A DNA stretch of 64,000 nucleotides. It comes from an uncultured Oscillospiraceae bacterium (GTDB lineage Bacteria > Bacillota > Clostridia > Oscillospirales > Oscillospiraceae). A model generated the notes under the pieces. The model had not been told where the DNA came from. It saw only the letters and a program-made list of their open reading frames with translations, and ran no database searches. The DNA lies in the NCBI GenBank assembly GCA_947624385.1, contig CANQJZ010000004.1:18182-82181 (forward strand), read 5' to 3'. Each line of letters opens with the position of its first letter. Position 1 is the first letter of the stretch. Made by a program: the position numbers and the translations under genes. Shown in pieces: positions 55,609-64,000 of the stretch.

Positions 55609-57023
55609 TGGAGACCAAAGCGAGAGTGGGCGTGTTCGCCATCGCCCTGGGGGCCTATCTGCCCCAGTTCCCGTCCCTGGTACCCGAGTTCGAGGGCCAG
55701 TACGCCGACTTCAAAAAACGCATCCCAGACACCGTGGAGCTCATAGACGGCGGCCTCGTCACCACCAAGGAGCTGGCCATGGCCGCGGGAGACAGGTTCC
55801 GGGCCGCGGACGTGGACCTGGTGATATTGCAGCTTCTCACCTACGCCACCAGCTACAACATGCTCCCCGCCGTGCGAGACCTGGACGTGCCCGTGGTGCT
55901 GGTGAACCTGCAAAAAAAGCGGGCGCCGGACTACGAGCACACCGACACGGCCACCTGGCTTGGTACGCTGTACGCCTGCGGGGCCGTGGGCGAGATGGTG
56001 GCGGACCTGGAGCGGGCCGGCAAGCGCCACGCGGTGATAACCGGCGTGGTGGAGGGCGGCGACGAGCATGCCCAGGCGGAAATCGAGGACTGGTGTAAAG
56101 CCGCCCAGGTGCGCCGCCGCTTCCGGGACACCAACCTGGCCCAGATCGGCCGGCCCTATCCCGGCATGATGGACCTCTATATCGACGAGACGAATCTCTA
56201 CCACCGCATGGGCCTGTACACCAAGCAGTTCGATTGGGAGAAGATGTGGGCCATCGCGGACGACGTGACCGACGAGGCCGCCATCCGGGCCAGGGCGCAG
56301 GATATCCTGGACACCTTCGACATCGAGGGCGGCGGGACCGTGGAAAAGGTCTGGGATATGGCCAAGTACGTGGTGGCCTTCGAGCAGTGGGTGAAGGACG
56401 AGCAGCTGGCCTTCGTGGCCTCCCACTACGACGGCTTCGCCCGGGGCGTGGCCGGGAAGCTGGACAGCATGCTCATCCCCGCCTTCTCCATGCTCATCAA
56501 GCAGGGCACCGCCTGCGCCGTGGAGGGGGACATCAAGGTCGCCATGGCCATGAGCATCCTCAAAACCATTTCCGGCACGGGTCAGCTTTCCGAGATGTAC
56601 TCCATCGATTTTGACGAGGATATCTGCATCATCGGCCACAGCGGCTCCGGGGACGCGGACATCTCCCAGGCGCGAAAGCCCACCATGAAGATCGTCCCCG
56701 TGTTCCACGGCAAGACAGGCGGCGGGTACCTGACCCAGTTCTATCCCCCCACGGGGCCGGTGACGTACCTGGGCATCACCCAGGACCGGGACGGCCATTT
56801 CAAGTTCGTCGTGGCCGAGGGCGTCAACGAGCCGGGACCCATCTTCACCTTTGGCGACACCAACATGCGCACCCGCTTCGCCTGCGGAGCCCGGGAATTT
56901 TGCGACAGGTGGAGCGAGGCCGGTCCCACCCACCATATGGCCGCCGCCGTGGGACGGCATATCGAAACCATCCTGAAAGTCGCTAAAATCTTCAACGTAC
57001 CGGTCGATATCATAACGAGATAA
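55602..57023 (+). CDS. L-fucose/L-arabinose isomerase-family protein (candidate non-RhaA rhamnose isomerase)
   Basis: AFSMLIKQGTACAVEGDIKVAMAMSILKTISGTGQLSEMYSIDFDEDICIIGHSGSGDADIS; GPTHHMAAAVGRHIETILKVAKIFNV. Confidence 0.85.
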   Translation: MLVETKARVGVFAIALGAYLPQFPSLVPEFEGQYADFKKRIPDTVELIDGGLVTTKELAMAAGDRFRAADVDLVILQLLTYATSYNMLPAVRDLDVPVVLVNLQKKRAPDYEHTDTATWLGTLYACGAVGEMVADLERAGKRHAVITGVVEGGDEHAQAEIEDWCKAAQVRRRFRDTNLAQIGRPYPGMMDLYIDETNLYHRMGLYTKQFDWEKMWAIADDVTDEAAIRARAQDILDTFDIEGGGTVEKVWDMAKYVVAFEQWVKDEQLAFVASHYDGFARGVAGKLDSMLIPAFSMLIKQGTACAVEGDIKVAMAMSILKTISGTGQLSEMYSIDFDEDICIIGHSGSGDADISQARKPTMKIVPVFHGKTGGGYLTQFYPPTGPVTYLGITQDRDGHFKFVVAEGVNEPGPIFTFGDTNMRTRFACGAREFCDRWSEAGPTHHMAAAVGRHIETILKVAKIFNVPVDIITR

Positions 57024-57034
57024 GGAGAGATACC

Positions 57035-57847
57035 ATGAAAGACATCCTCACCGCGCCCTTCATGACCGAGATGATCCGCACAGCCACCAATATGTACGCC
57101 CACACCTGGGACGAGCGCAACGGGGGCAATATAAGCCTGCTGCTGGACGAGGCGGAAGTAAGCGATTATGTAAACTTAAACACCGTCGTCCGCACCCTCC
57201 CCACGGGGTTTGAGGCCCCGGAACTGGACGGGAAGTACTTCCTCGTCACCGGCACAGGCAAGTACTTTAAAAACGTGCAGTACGCCCCGGACGTGAACCT
57301 GGGCCTGGTGCGTCTGGCGGACAAGGGCGCCACGGCGGAGCTTCTCTGGGGCTTCACGGACGGGGGCAGAGCCACCAGCGAGTTCCCCGCCCACATGATG
57401 AGCCACGCCGCCCGGCTGGCGGTAGACCCGGAAAACCGCGTGGTCATGCACTGCCACCCGGCGAATTTACTGGCCATGACCTACGTCCACGACCTGGACG
57501 AGCGGGCTTTCACAAGGACCCTGTGGCAGATGTGTACCGAGTGCATCGTGGTGTTCCCGGACGGGGTGAACGTGCTGCCCTGGATGCTGTGCGGGACGAA
57601 CGAGATAGGCGAAGCTACTGCCGAGAAGATGGGCACGGCCCGTCTGGTGGTCTGGGCCCAGCACGGCATCTACGGCGCGGGCAAGGACCTGGACGAGACC
57701 TTTGGCCTCATCGAGACGGCGGAGAAGGCGGCGAAAATCTGGATGAAGATCGCCCCCCTGCCCATCAAGCAGACGCTCACGGACGACCAGCTGCACCTGC
57801 TGGCGGAGCACTTTAAAGTGACCCCCCGGGCGGGGTATCTGGCGTAA
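57035..57847 (+). CDS. rhaD: Rhamnulose-1-phosphate aldolase
   Basis: WDERNGGNISLLLDEAEV; YFLVTGTGKYFKNV; GGRATSEFPAHMMSHAARL; VMHCHPANLLAMTYV; VVWAQHGIYGAGKDLDETFGLIETAEKAAKI. Confidence 0.93.
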   Translation: MKDILTAPFMTEMIRTATNMYAHTWDERNGGNISLLLDEAEVSDYVNLNTVVRTLPTGFEAPELDGKYFLVTGTGKYFKNVQYAPDVNLGLVRLADKGATAELLWGFTDGGRATSEFPAHMMSHAARLAVDPENRVVMHCHPANLLAMTYVHDLDERAFTRTLWQMCTECIVVFPDGVNVLPWMLCGTNEIGEATAEKMGTARLVVWAQHGIYGAGKDLDETFGLIETAEKAAKIWMKIAPLPIKQTLTDDQLHLLAEHFKVTPRAGYLA

Positions 57848-57868
57848 GCGGCCCAAACCAGAAACCAC

Positions 57869-58030
57869 GGGGAACGTCTCGTCCATGATCCGCACGATGT
57901 CCGCGACCGTATTTTTGCCGTTCATATTTTCCCATACGACCGTGCCGTACCTGTCCAGCGCGATATGGCTCACAGGCGGCTTTTTGAAAAGCTTCTGGGC
58001 GACGCGGTCATAAAAACCGTTGTGCGCCAT
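57869..58030 (-). pseudogene. PqqD-family gene remnant
   Basis: MAHNGFYDRVAQKLFKKPPVSHIALDRYGTVVWENMNGKNTVADIVRIMDETFP, then frame runs into antisense of rhaD. Confidence 0.6.
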
Positions 58031-58138
58031 ATCGACCTCCGGCGGCACCCGCGCCGCGCCGCCGATGAAAGCGCATTGACGGATAAAGTGCGGCGGGATA
58101 TAATACAATAAGATCCAGTGCGAAAGCGGGTGGCGCGG

Positions 58139-58663
58139 ATGAAAAAGACGGATGAGCTGGCGCAGGGCGAGGAGCTTATCATGCTCGCCCGGTCCCGATG
58201 GACCAGCTATATCCTGCCGACGCTGCTGGCCGCCGCCTACGGCTGCGGCTGGCATCTGGCCCGGAAAAGCGGCGAGGACTCGCTCGTCTTCCACCTGCTG
58301 ATGACCGCCATCGCCCTGTGGGGTATACGGTTTTTCGCCCGGCGGCTGTCTACCCGCCTGATGCTGACCAGCAAGCGGGTGTACGGCGAGGCGGGGGTGT
58401 TCGTGACAAAGACGCTGGACGTGCCCCTGGACCGGGTGGGCGGCGTTTACGTGGAGGAGAGCCTTTTGGGAAAGCTCACCGACCGGGGCACCGTCACCAT
58501 CACCACGGCGGGCAGCACCTTCGCGTTCCCCTATATCCCGTCGGCGGTCAGGTTCCGGGACGCGCTGATGCGGCAGATCGAGCTGACAGAGGCGGAGGAA
58601 AAAAAGCAGCAGACGGAGGCCCTGGCGAGAGCCATCGTCCGCGGCATGCGCCGTGGCAGATAA
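58139..58663 (+). CDS. PH-domain membrane protein (YdbS-like)
   Basis: MKKTDELAQGEELIMLARSRWTSYILPTLLAAAYGCG...RLMLTSKRVYGEAGVFVTKTLDVPLDRVGGVYVEESLLGKLTDRGTVTITTAGSTFAFPYI. Confidence 0.82.
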   Translation: MKKTDELAQGEELIMLARSRWTSYILPTLLAAAYGCGWHLARKSGEDSLVFHLLMTAIALWGIRFFARRLSTRLMLTSKRVYGEAGVFVTKTLDVPLDRVGGVYVEESLLGKLTDRGTVTITTAGSTFAFPYIPSAVRFRDALMRQIELTEAEEKKQQTEALARAIVRGMRRGR

Positions 58664-58675
58664 CAGGTAAATACC

Positions 58676-58714
58676 ACAGGAAAACCCCCGGCTCGGGTGA
58701 GCCGGGGGTTTTTG
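58676..58714. terminator. Intrinsic terminator between convergent genes
   Basis: AAAACCCCCGGCTCgggtGAGCCGGGGGTTTTT. Confidence 0.9.
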
Positions 58715-58721
58715 GCGGTCA

Positions 58722-59279
58722 TCAGTTGTTGGGCGTATTGCCGCTCTGGCTGGCGGCGGCCGCGCCGCCGGCCGCGATCACGCCGGATTCGTTCTCCCGG
58801 CGTATCTCCCGCTCCCGGATGATGCGCTCCAGGGCCACGTACACGGACACGATCTTGTCCAACTGGCTCTCGTCCAGCACGTCGATGTAGTACACGTCGT
58901 GCAGGGACACCCACTTCTGGTGGGTCCGGGCCAGTACGCCGCCCAGGGAGTTGACGAACTCATAGTTGTGCTGGAGGATGTCGCCCCGCATCTGCCAGCC
59001 CAGGCCCTCCAGGTCGATAACGTCCTGCATCACATGGAAAAGCTCGGTGCGGACCTCTACCTCCTCCCCGTCGGCGAACTCGATGACATGGGTCTCGTGC
59101 AGGGAGATGGGCTTGTGCCTGATGGTGGCGACGGTCTCGCCAGCCGCGTTGCGAACAGTGGTGGTGTCATGGATGGAAATGGCCTTGCTCTCCACGGTGT
59201 ACAGCACCTGGTCGGCCTCGTCCATGATCTCCATTTTCTTGTGGATGGAGAGCATCTTGCTCTTGGCGTGCAGAAGCAT
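58722..59279 (-). CDS. LURP-one-related (YxjI-like) protein
   Basis: MLLHAKSKMLSIHKKMEIMDEADQVLYTVESKAISIHDTTTVRNAAGETVATIRHKPISLHETHVIEFADGEEVEVRTELFH. Confidence 0.78.
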   Translation of the reverse strand: MLLHAKSKMLSIHKKMEIMDEADQVLYTVESKAISIHDTTTVRNAAGETVATIRHKPISLHETHVIEFADGEEVEVRTELFHVMQDVIDLEGLGWQMRGDILQHNYEFVNSLGGVLARTHQKWVSLHDVYYIDVLDESQLDKIVSVYVALERIIREREIRRENESGVIAAGGAAAASQSGNTPNN

Positions 59280-59304
59280 ATTTCGTCCTCCTGAATGGGT
59301 CGGC

Positions 59305-59703
59305 TCAGTCCTTCGGGCCCTTGAACGCGCCGATCGTGTACAGCACCGGCAGGATCAGAGGCGCCACGACGGACACGACGATGGCCAGCGCGCCGTTGGT
59401 GGTGGAGATGCCGGACACGGCGCTGATGATGCCGAACACCAGAAGGATGATGCCCAGGACCTTGCAGCCGGTGAACTGGCCCTTCACGCCCAGGATACCG
59501 GCCACCAGGCCCAGCACGGACCCGCTGCCGAGCATGACGGCCGTGACGCTGCCGGCCACCACGCCGACGCTGGCGCTCTCCGCCGCGGCGCCAAGCACCG
59601 CGCCGCCCATGACGGCGGTCAGGATCGTCAGGACGATGCCCAGGACGCACACGACGATGTAGATGATGCTGACGACTTTCAGAAGCGTATTGGGTTTGGT
59701 CAT
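59305..59703 (-). CDS. Small multi-TM membrane protein, unknown function
   Basis: 132 aa, four predicted hydrophobic segments. Confidence 0.7.
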   Translation of the reverse strand: MTKPNTLLKVVSIIYIVVCVLGIVLTILTAVMGGAVLGAAAESASVGVVAGSVTAVMLGSGSVLGLVAGILGVKGQFTGCKVLGIILLVFGIISAVSGISTTNGALAIVVSVVAPLILPVLYTIGAFKGPKD

Positions 59704-59807
59704 AGTTGTTCTCCTTTTTTGTTTTCCAGAAAATTCCGGGTCATAGGTATTTTACCACATAAGCAGGAATAATACAAATTTTTTAATTACTTAATATCAG
59801 GCCCGGC

Positions 59808-62800
59808 TCAGGACTGGACGGTGGTCTCCAGGTCCTTGCCCAGCGCCCGCTGTTCCTCGGCGAACTGCTCCGCCTTGCGCTTTTGCCACTCGGTGGCCTC
59901 CTTGAACTCCACGGGCTGGTTGAGCACCACCTGCGGGAAGGGCACGTTGATCTTGTACTTGTCGAAGATCAGCTTCATCTCCCGGTTCAGGTCACGGGCC
60001 ATCTGGATGCGGTCGCCCTCGGCGCACTGGGCGACGATCTTGATGATAACGCCGGAGTCGGCCAGCTCGGACACGCCCTTATAAAACGGGCCGTCGGTGA
60101 TCTTGGGCAGGCGCTCCCGGACGTGGGGCAGCTCCTCGGCCAGGATGGCCTCCACCCGCTCCAGGCTCTCGCCGTACTCGATGCCCACGTCGCAGGCGGC
60201 GAAGGACTCCTTGCGGGTCATGTTGATCACGTTGGAGATGGCGCTGTTGTTGATGATCTTGATGTTCTTGCCCGGTTCCTCGATCTTGGTGGTGCGCACG
60301 CCGATCTCCACGACGGTGCCCCGCCAGTCGCCGATGGTCACGATATCGCCCACGCGGAACTCGCCCTCAAAGATGATGAACAGGCCGGCCACGATGTCCT
60401 TCACCAGGTCCTGGGCGCCAAGGCCGATGACCAGGCTCAGGATACCGGCGGAGGCAAGGAGCGTGGCGGTGTCCACGCCGAACATGGCAAAGCAGAAGTA
60501 CAGCGCCACGATCACGGCTGCGTATTTGACCAGGTTGTTCACAAGACGTATCACCGTCTCGCCCCGAGCGCCCATGCTCCGGCTCAGGAACTTCAGGATG
60601 GTGCGCAGCAGCATGCTCACCACGCTGACCACGCACAAAATCATGACGCTGGCGGTGATGGCGAACACGTTCACGCCCTTTGTCCAGGTGCCGTCCAGCA
60701 CGTAGCGGAACACGCTGGTGCGGGTGAAGGCGGTCTCCTTATTGGCAACGGCTACCACGATGAACAGGGCCAGAAGGCCCAGCAGCACCTTCAGCACCAT
60801 CATGGTCTTCTGCTCGGCGGTCATCTCGCCCCAGCCAAGGGCCTGGTTGCTCCATCGGCTGAAGGCGCTCTCCGTCTTTTTCACGGTGCCGTCCGGCATG
60901 ACCACGTCCACCATCCGGGCCCGCTTGCCGGCGCTCGCCTGCTGCGTGGGCTCGGCAGGTTCGGCGGGCGTCTCCTCCCCGGTCTGCTCGCTCTTATCGT
61001 CCCGCCGCCGCTCCAGGCTCAAAAGCAGGCACATCAGCGCCAGGCACACCAGGCTCACCCCGGTGGTGCTCAGGCTCAGAAGCACCCGGTCGCCAAAGAG
61101 CTCATTGGCCGGAATGACCACGTATACGAACGCGTCGTCCGTCTCGATGGCCGCGCCGTAGTACTTGTCCATGCCCAGGGTGAGGTAGCCGCTGTCCCCG
61201 TCCCGGAACATGTCCTCGCCCATGCCGTAGTCCGCGGCGCTGCGGCCGATGTACCGTTCCTCCGGGTAGTAGATGAAGTTCCGGGTGTCCCGGTCCACCG
61301 CGAAGGCGAAGCCGTTGACGCCCACCCGGATGTTTTGCAGCACCGCGCTCAGGCTCAGCTGCTCCACCGCGTTGGCCAGCAGCTCCGGCTGGACGGATAC
61401 CTGCACGAAGCCGTTGGCGCTGCCGTCCTCGTCCCGGATGGTGACGCCCACGTACTGGCGGTACACGCCCACGTCGTCCTTCTGGGCCGGCTGGACCAGA
61501 TAGGGCACGCCCTGCAAAAGCTGCCGGAACTCATAGGACTGCTCGGTGGGGTCCTCGCTGAGGGTGAAGTTGGTGTAGGGCGAATCGGTGGAGACGATCT
61601 TGCCGTTGGCGTCAAAGACGAAAAGATATTCCACGCCGATGGCCCGACTGAGCTCGGCCAGCCGCTCCCGGTCCTCAAAAATATCCGGCCGCTGGCTCAG
61701 GATATAGGCGGCGGTCTCGCCCTTGCTGACGTAGCTGTTGTTATACTGCTCGGTGAGCATGTCCACGTTGGCCTGGTACCGGCCCATGGTCATCTCCACC
61801 TCTTCCAGGCGCTGGGTGTTTTGCAGCGACGCCCGGCTCATGCAGTAAAGGGTCTGCATGTAGTAGGATATGACCAGGATGCAGATAAGGCCCACGGAGG
61901 AAACGGTGACCAGCTTCCGGCCCACACGCCGGTGCCAGCGGAACGCGCCCGCGTCCTTGTAGTTCTCGGCCCGCTCCTCCTCGGTGGCGGCCTCGTCCCG
62001 GGCCTGTTCCTCCTTCAGCATCACGATGGCGTAGAACACCACCACCGTAATGGCGGTGAAGAACACGAACAGCACGATGATGACGGTGATGGCGTTGGCG
62101 GAGTTGATCTCGCCCCTTGTCACCGCGCAGATCACGTATACGTCGTCGGCCTTGACCACGCCGCAGTAAAGCTCCTCGCCGTTGACGGTCATCCAGCAGC
62201 ACCCGCCGTCCTCCAGGTCCTCCACCCGAATGCCCGCGTCCAGCGCGTCCAGGCCGATCATGGCCTCGTCCGGGTGGTAGAGGAAGGTGTAGTCCTTGGC
62301 GGAGATGACGAAGGAATAGCCGTCCAGGCCCACGCTCACGTTCTCCAGAACGCTCTTCCAGGAGGAGGTCTCCTCCGTCAGCCTGTCCAGCTCCGCCGGG
62401 TCCTGGGCAACCACGGCCATATGGCCCCGGTCGATCATGGCGCCGTAATAGCGCAGCTGGCTGTCCCCCGTGTCCACCTCGAAGGCCTGGGAGGGGTCGT
62501 CCGTGCCGAACACGGTGCGAAGCTGGTTGTAGCGGGCGCGGGTGAAGTCGGTCCTGGCCGGTTTGGCCTTATAGAGAACGTTGCCGTCCATGTCCAGGAT
62601 AAACACATTGTCCACGCTCAGAAGGTCCCGGTAGCCCAGCATCACGTCGTCGTTCAGCTCCGGGTCCACCTTCTCCCGCACCATGTACGCCAGGCTCATG
62701 GCCTTGGACTGGTAGATGCCGTCCACGGTCTGCTTCAGGCGCTGGGAGGACTCGCCGGCGGACTGGACCAGCTCGCGAAGCTGCTCGATCTTCTGCTCCG

Positions 62801-62924
62801 TGTCCCGGCGCTGCTGCTGCTGGGAGAGATAGTTCTGCATGGTGGTGAGGTACACGCCCAGGCCGACGAGGCAGACAAGCTCGATGACGATCATGACGAT
62901 CGCTTTTTTCGTCAGTTTTTTCAT
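59808..62924 (-). CDS. MscS-family channel with two extended N-terminal extracytoplasmic sensor (Cache-like) modules
   Basis: C-term ATLLASAGILSLVIGLGAQDLVKDIVAGLFIIFEGEFRVGDIVTIGDWRGTVVEIGVRTTKIEEPGKNIKIINNSAISNVINMT (MscS); N-term two TM-bounded modules of ~250 aa containing VENVSVGLDGYSFVISAKDYTFLYHPDEAMIG and LQNIRVGVNGFAFAVDRDTRNFIYYPEERYIG. Confidence 0.88.
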   Translation of the reverse strand: MKKLTKKAIVMIVIELVCLVGLGVYLTTMQNYLSQQQQRRDTEQKIEQLRELVQSAGESSQRLKQTVDGIYQSKAMSLAYMVREKVDPELNDDVMLGYRDLLSVDNVFILDMDGNVLYKAKPARTDFTRARYNQLRTVFGTDDPSQAFEVDTGDSQLRYYGAMIDRGHMAVVAQDPAELDRLTEETSSWKSVLENVSVGLDGYSFVISAKDYTFLYHPDEAMIGLDALDAGIRVEDLEDGGCCWMTVNGEELYCGVVKADDVYVICAVTRGEINSANAITVIIVLFVFFTAITVVVFYAIVMLKEEQARDEAATEEERAENYKDAGAFRWHRRVGRKLVTVSSVGLICILVISYYMQTLYCMSRASLQNTQRLEEVEMTMGRYQANVDMLTEQYNNSYVSKGETAAYILSQRPDIFEDRERLAELSRAIGVEYLFVFDANGKIVSTDSPYTNFTLSEDPTEQSYEFRQLLQGVPYLVQPAQKDDVGVYRQYVGVTIRDEDGSANGFVQVSVQPELLANAVEQLSLSAVLQNIRVGVNGFAFAVDRDTRNFIYYPEERYIGRSAADYGMGEDMFRDGDSGYLTLGMDKYYGAAIETDDAFVYVVIPANELFGDRVLLSLSTTGVSLVCLALMCLLLSLERRRDDKSEQTGEETPAEPAEPTQQASAGKRARMVDVVMPDGTVKKTESAFSRWSNQALGWGEMTAEQKTMMVLKVLLGLLALFIVVAVANKETAFTRTSVFRYVLDGTWTKGVNVFAITASVMILCVVSVVSMLLRTILKFLSRSMGARGETVIRLVNNLVKYAAVIVALYFCFAMFGVDTATLLASAGILSLVIGLGAQDLVKDIVAGLFIIFEGEFRVGDIVTIGDWRGTVVEIGVRTTKIEEPGKNIKIINNSAISNVINMTRKESFAACDVGIEYGESLERVEAILAEELPHVRERLPKITDGPFYKGVSELADSGVIIKIVAQCAEGDRIQMARDLNREMKLIFDKYKINVPFPQVVLNQPVEFKEATEWQKRKAEQFAEEQRALGKDLETTVQS

Positions 62925-62934
62925 GGCGCACCCC

Positions 62935-63690
62935 TCAGTCCCACTTGTCGATGTAGTCCTGGACGGTGCCGTCGGAGAGCATCTCGTCCATGGCCGCGGC
63001 CACCTGCTCGCTCAGATCGGAGCCCTTTTGGGTGGCCACGCCATAGTACTGGGTGGCCAGAGAACCGGGCAGATAGACCCGGTCCTCGTTCATATACGCC
63101 TGGGCGATGCACCCGTCCATGCAGACCGCGTCCACGTCGCCCCGTTCCAGCGCGTCGGACAGGTCCTGGTAGGTGTCCATTTCCGCAAGCTGCACGCCCT
63201 TGTGGCTGTACTGCTTCATGGTGTCGGTGACAAGCTCGCCGGTATTGGACCCGGCCAGCACGCCCACGGTCATGCCCCCCAGGTCCATCCACCGCCGGAA
63301 GCAGGACGAGGTCTGGACCATGAAGACCGTATCGTCGCTATAGTACGGCTCGGAGAAATCGAACAGCTCCTGCCGCTCGTCGTTGATGGAGTAGCAGGCG
63401 ATGAGGCAGTCCACCTGGCCGTTTTGCAGCACTTCCTCCCGGGTGGTGGGGGTCACGGTGACGAACTCCACCCCGTCCCGGCCCAGCCGCGTGGCCAGCT
63501 CCTTGGCCAGGTCGATCTCCAGGCCGTAGTATTTGCCGGTGGTCTCGTTGAGAAAGCCGAAATTCACGATGTCATCGCGAACGCCTACCACAAGAGGCTG
63601 TTCCTCCGCCAGGGCATGCTGCCCGCCGGCAAAGACGTTCACGGCCAGCAGGACAAGCAGCGCCAGCGACAACGCACGGATCTTCTTCAT
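62935..63690 (-). CDS. Family 3 extracellular solute-binding protein (amino-acid type)
   Basis: MKKIRALSLALLVLLAVNVFAGGQHALAEEQPLVVGVRDDIVNFGFLNETTGKYYGLEIDLAKELATRLG...DCLIACYSINDERQELFDFSEPYYSDDTVFMV. Confidence 0.92.
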   Translation of the reverse strand: MKKIRALSLALLVLLAVNVFAGGQHALAEEQPLVVGVRDDIVNFGFLNETTGKYYGLEIDLAKELATRLGRDGVEFVTVTPTTREEVLQNGQVDCLIACYSINDERQELFDFSEPYYSDDTVFMVQTSSCFRRWMDLGGMTVGVLAGSNTGELVTDTMKQYSHKGVQLAEMDTYQDLSDALERGDVDAVCMDGCIAQAYMNEDRVYLPGSLATQYYGVATQKGSDLSEQVAAAMDEMLSDGTVQDYIDKWD

Positions 63691-63822
63691 CTGCACACCT
63701 TCCCTTCGACAGAATAACATCCAACTTTTTATATTATAATATAACATAGTTTCACGGGCTTGTCCACTGTTTTGCGTGTTTATTCGCCGTCAGGACGGGT
63801 TTTTCCCGGAAAAACAACTCCC

Positions 63823-63875
63823 TTTGCGTGCGACAACCCCCCGACCGCTTTTGGCGGGCACCCCCCTTTGACAAA
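63823..63875. repeat. Partial family A-like repeat
   Basis: GCGACAACCCCCCGACCGCTTTTGGCGGGCACCCCCCTTTGACAAAGGGGGC; shares the ACAACCC...CCCCTTTG half-arm logic. Confidence 0.45.
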
Positions 63876-63893
63876 GGGGGCTTCAATATAACA

Positions 63894-63923
63894 AAAAAGC
63901 ACTGCGCATGCGCAGTGCTTTTT
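63894..63923. terminator. Intrinsic terminator downstream of tRNA-Gly
   Basis: AAAAAAGCACTGCGCATGCGCAGTGCTTTTTC. Confidence 0.85.
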
Positions 63924-63926
63924 CGC

Positions 63927-64000
63927 TGGAGCGGGCAACGAGATTCGAACTCGCTACCTCCACCTTGGCAAGGTGGCGCTCTGCCAAATGAGCTATGCCC
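63927..64000 (-). tRNA. tRNA-Gly (anticodon GCC), 5' end cut by window edge
   Basis: Reverse complement GGGCATAGCTCATTTGGCAGAGCGCCACCTTGCCAAGGTGGAGGTAGCGAGTTCGAATCTCGTTGCCCGCTCCA; cloverleaf with encoded CCA. Confidence 0.95.

Noticed and set aside
59883-63230. 1115-aa plus-strand ORF antisense to the MscS/SBP genes
   Set aside because: His/Gly/Val/Leu-rich shadow ORF typical of GC-rich DNA; no recognisable domain and the opposite strand is convincingly coding.
1-64000. CRISPR arrays and rRNA operon
   Set aside because: No regularly spaced direct repeats with unique spacers and no recognisable rRNA sequence were seen.

Overview
GC-rich Firmicutes chromosomal window; the gene content and repeat style suggest an Oscillospiraceae-like anaerobe, which is an inference only. 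The first ~48 kb is mostly intact housekeeping and metabolic genes: ppk1 with a PPK2-type PAP, uppP, spoIIIE/ftsK, mini-RNase III, rqcH, ferritin, ald, a giant 2-hydroxyacyl-CoA dehydratase activase, GH42, MATE, and a TM1266/ABC operon. It is interspersed with a family of long imperfect palindromes carrying terminators. The most notable items are: (i) a substrate-binding protein paired with a 1038-aa MscS channel that carries two predicted extracytoplasmic sensor modules (59808-63690); (ii) an open 563-codon ORF stitched from flavin-reductase, SDR, DUF362 and AlkZ-related pieces, with a dispersed palindromic repeat inside it (50178-51869), in a ~9 kb zone of deletion-fused gene remnants (49.4-58.0 kb); (iii) a likely manganese (yybP-ykoY) riboswitch before an ArsB/SLC13-type permease (25428-25568); (iv) a 102-bp duplication of the 3' end of a cytidylate-kinase-like gene bracketing an AT-rich TraX segment (36654-38241); (v) nested and composite dispersed repeats. 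All calls come from reading the sequence and supplied ORFs. No database searches were run.
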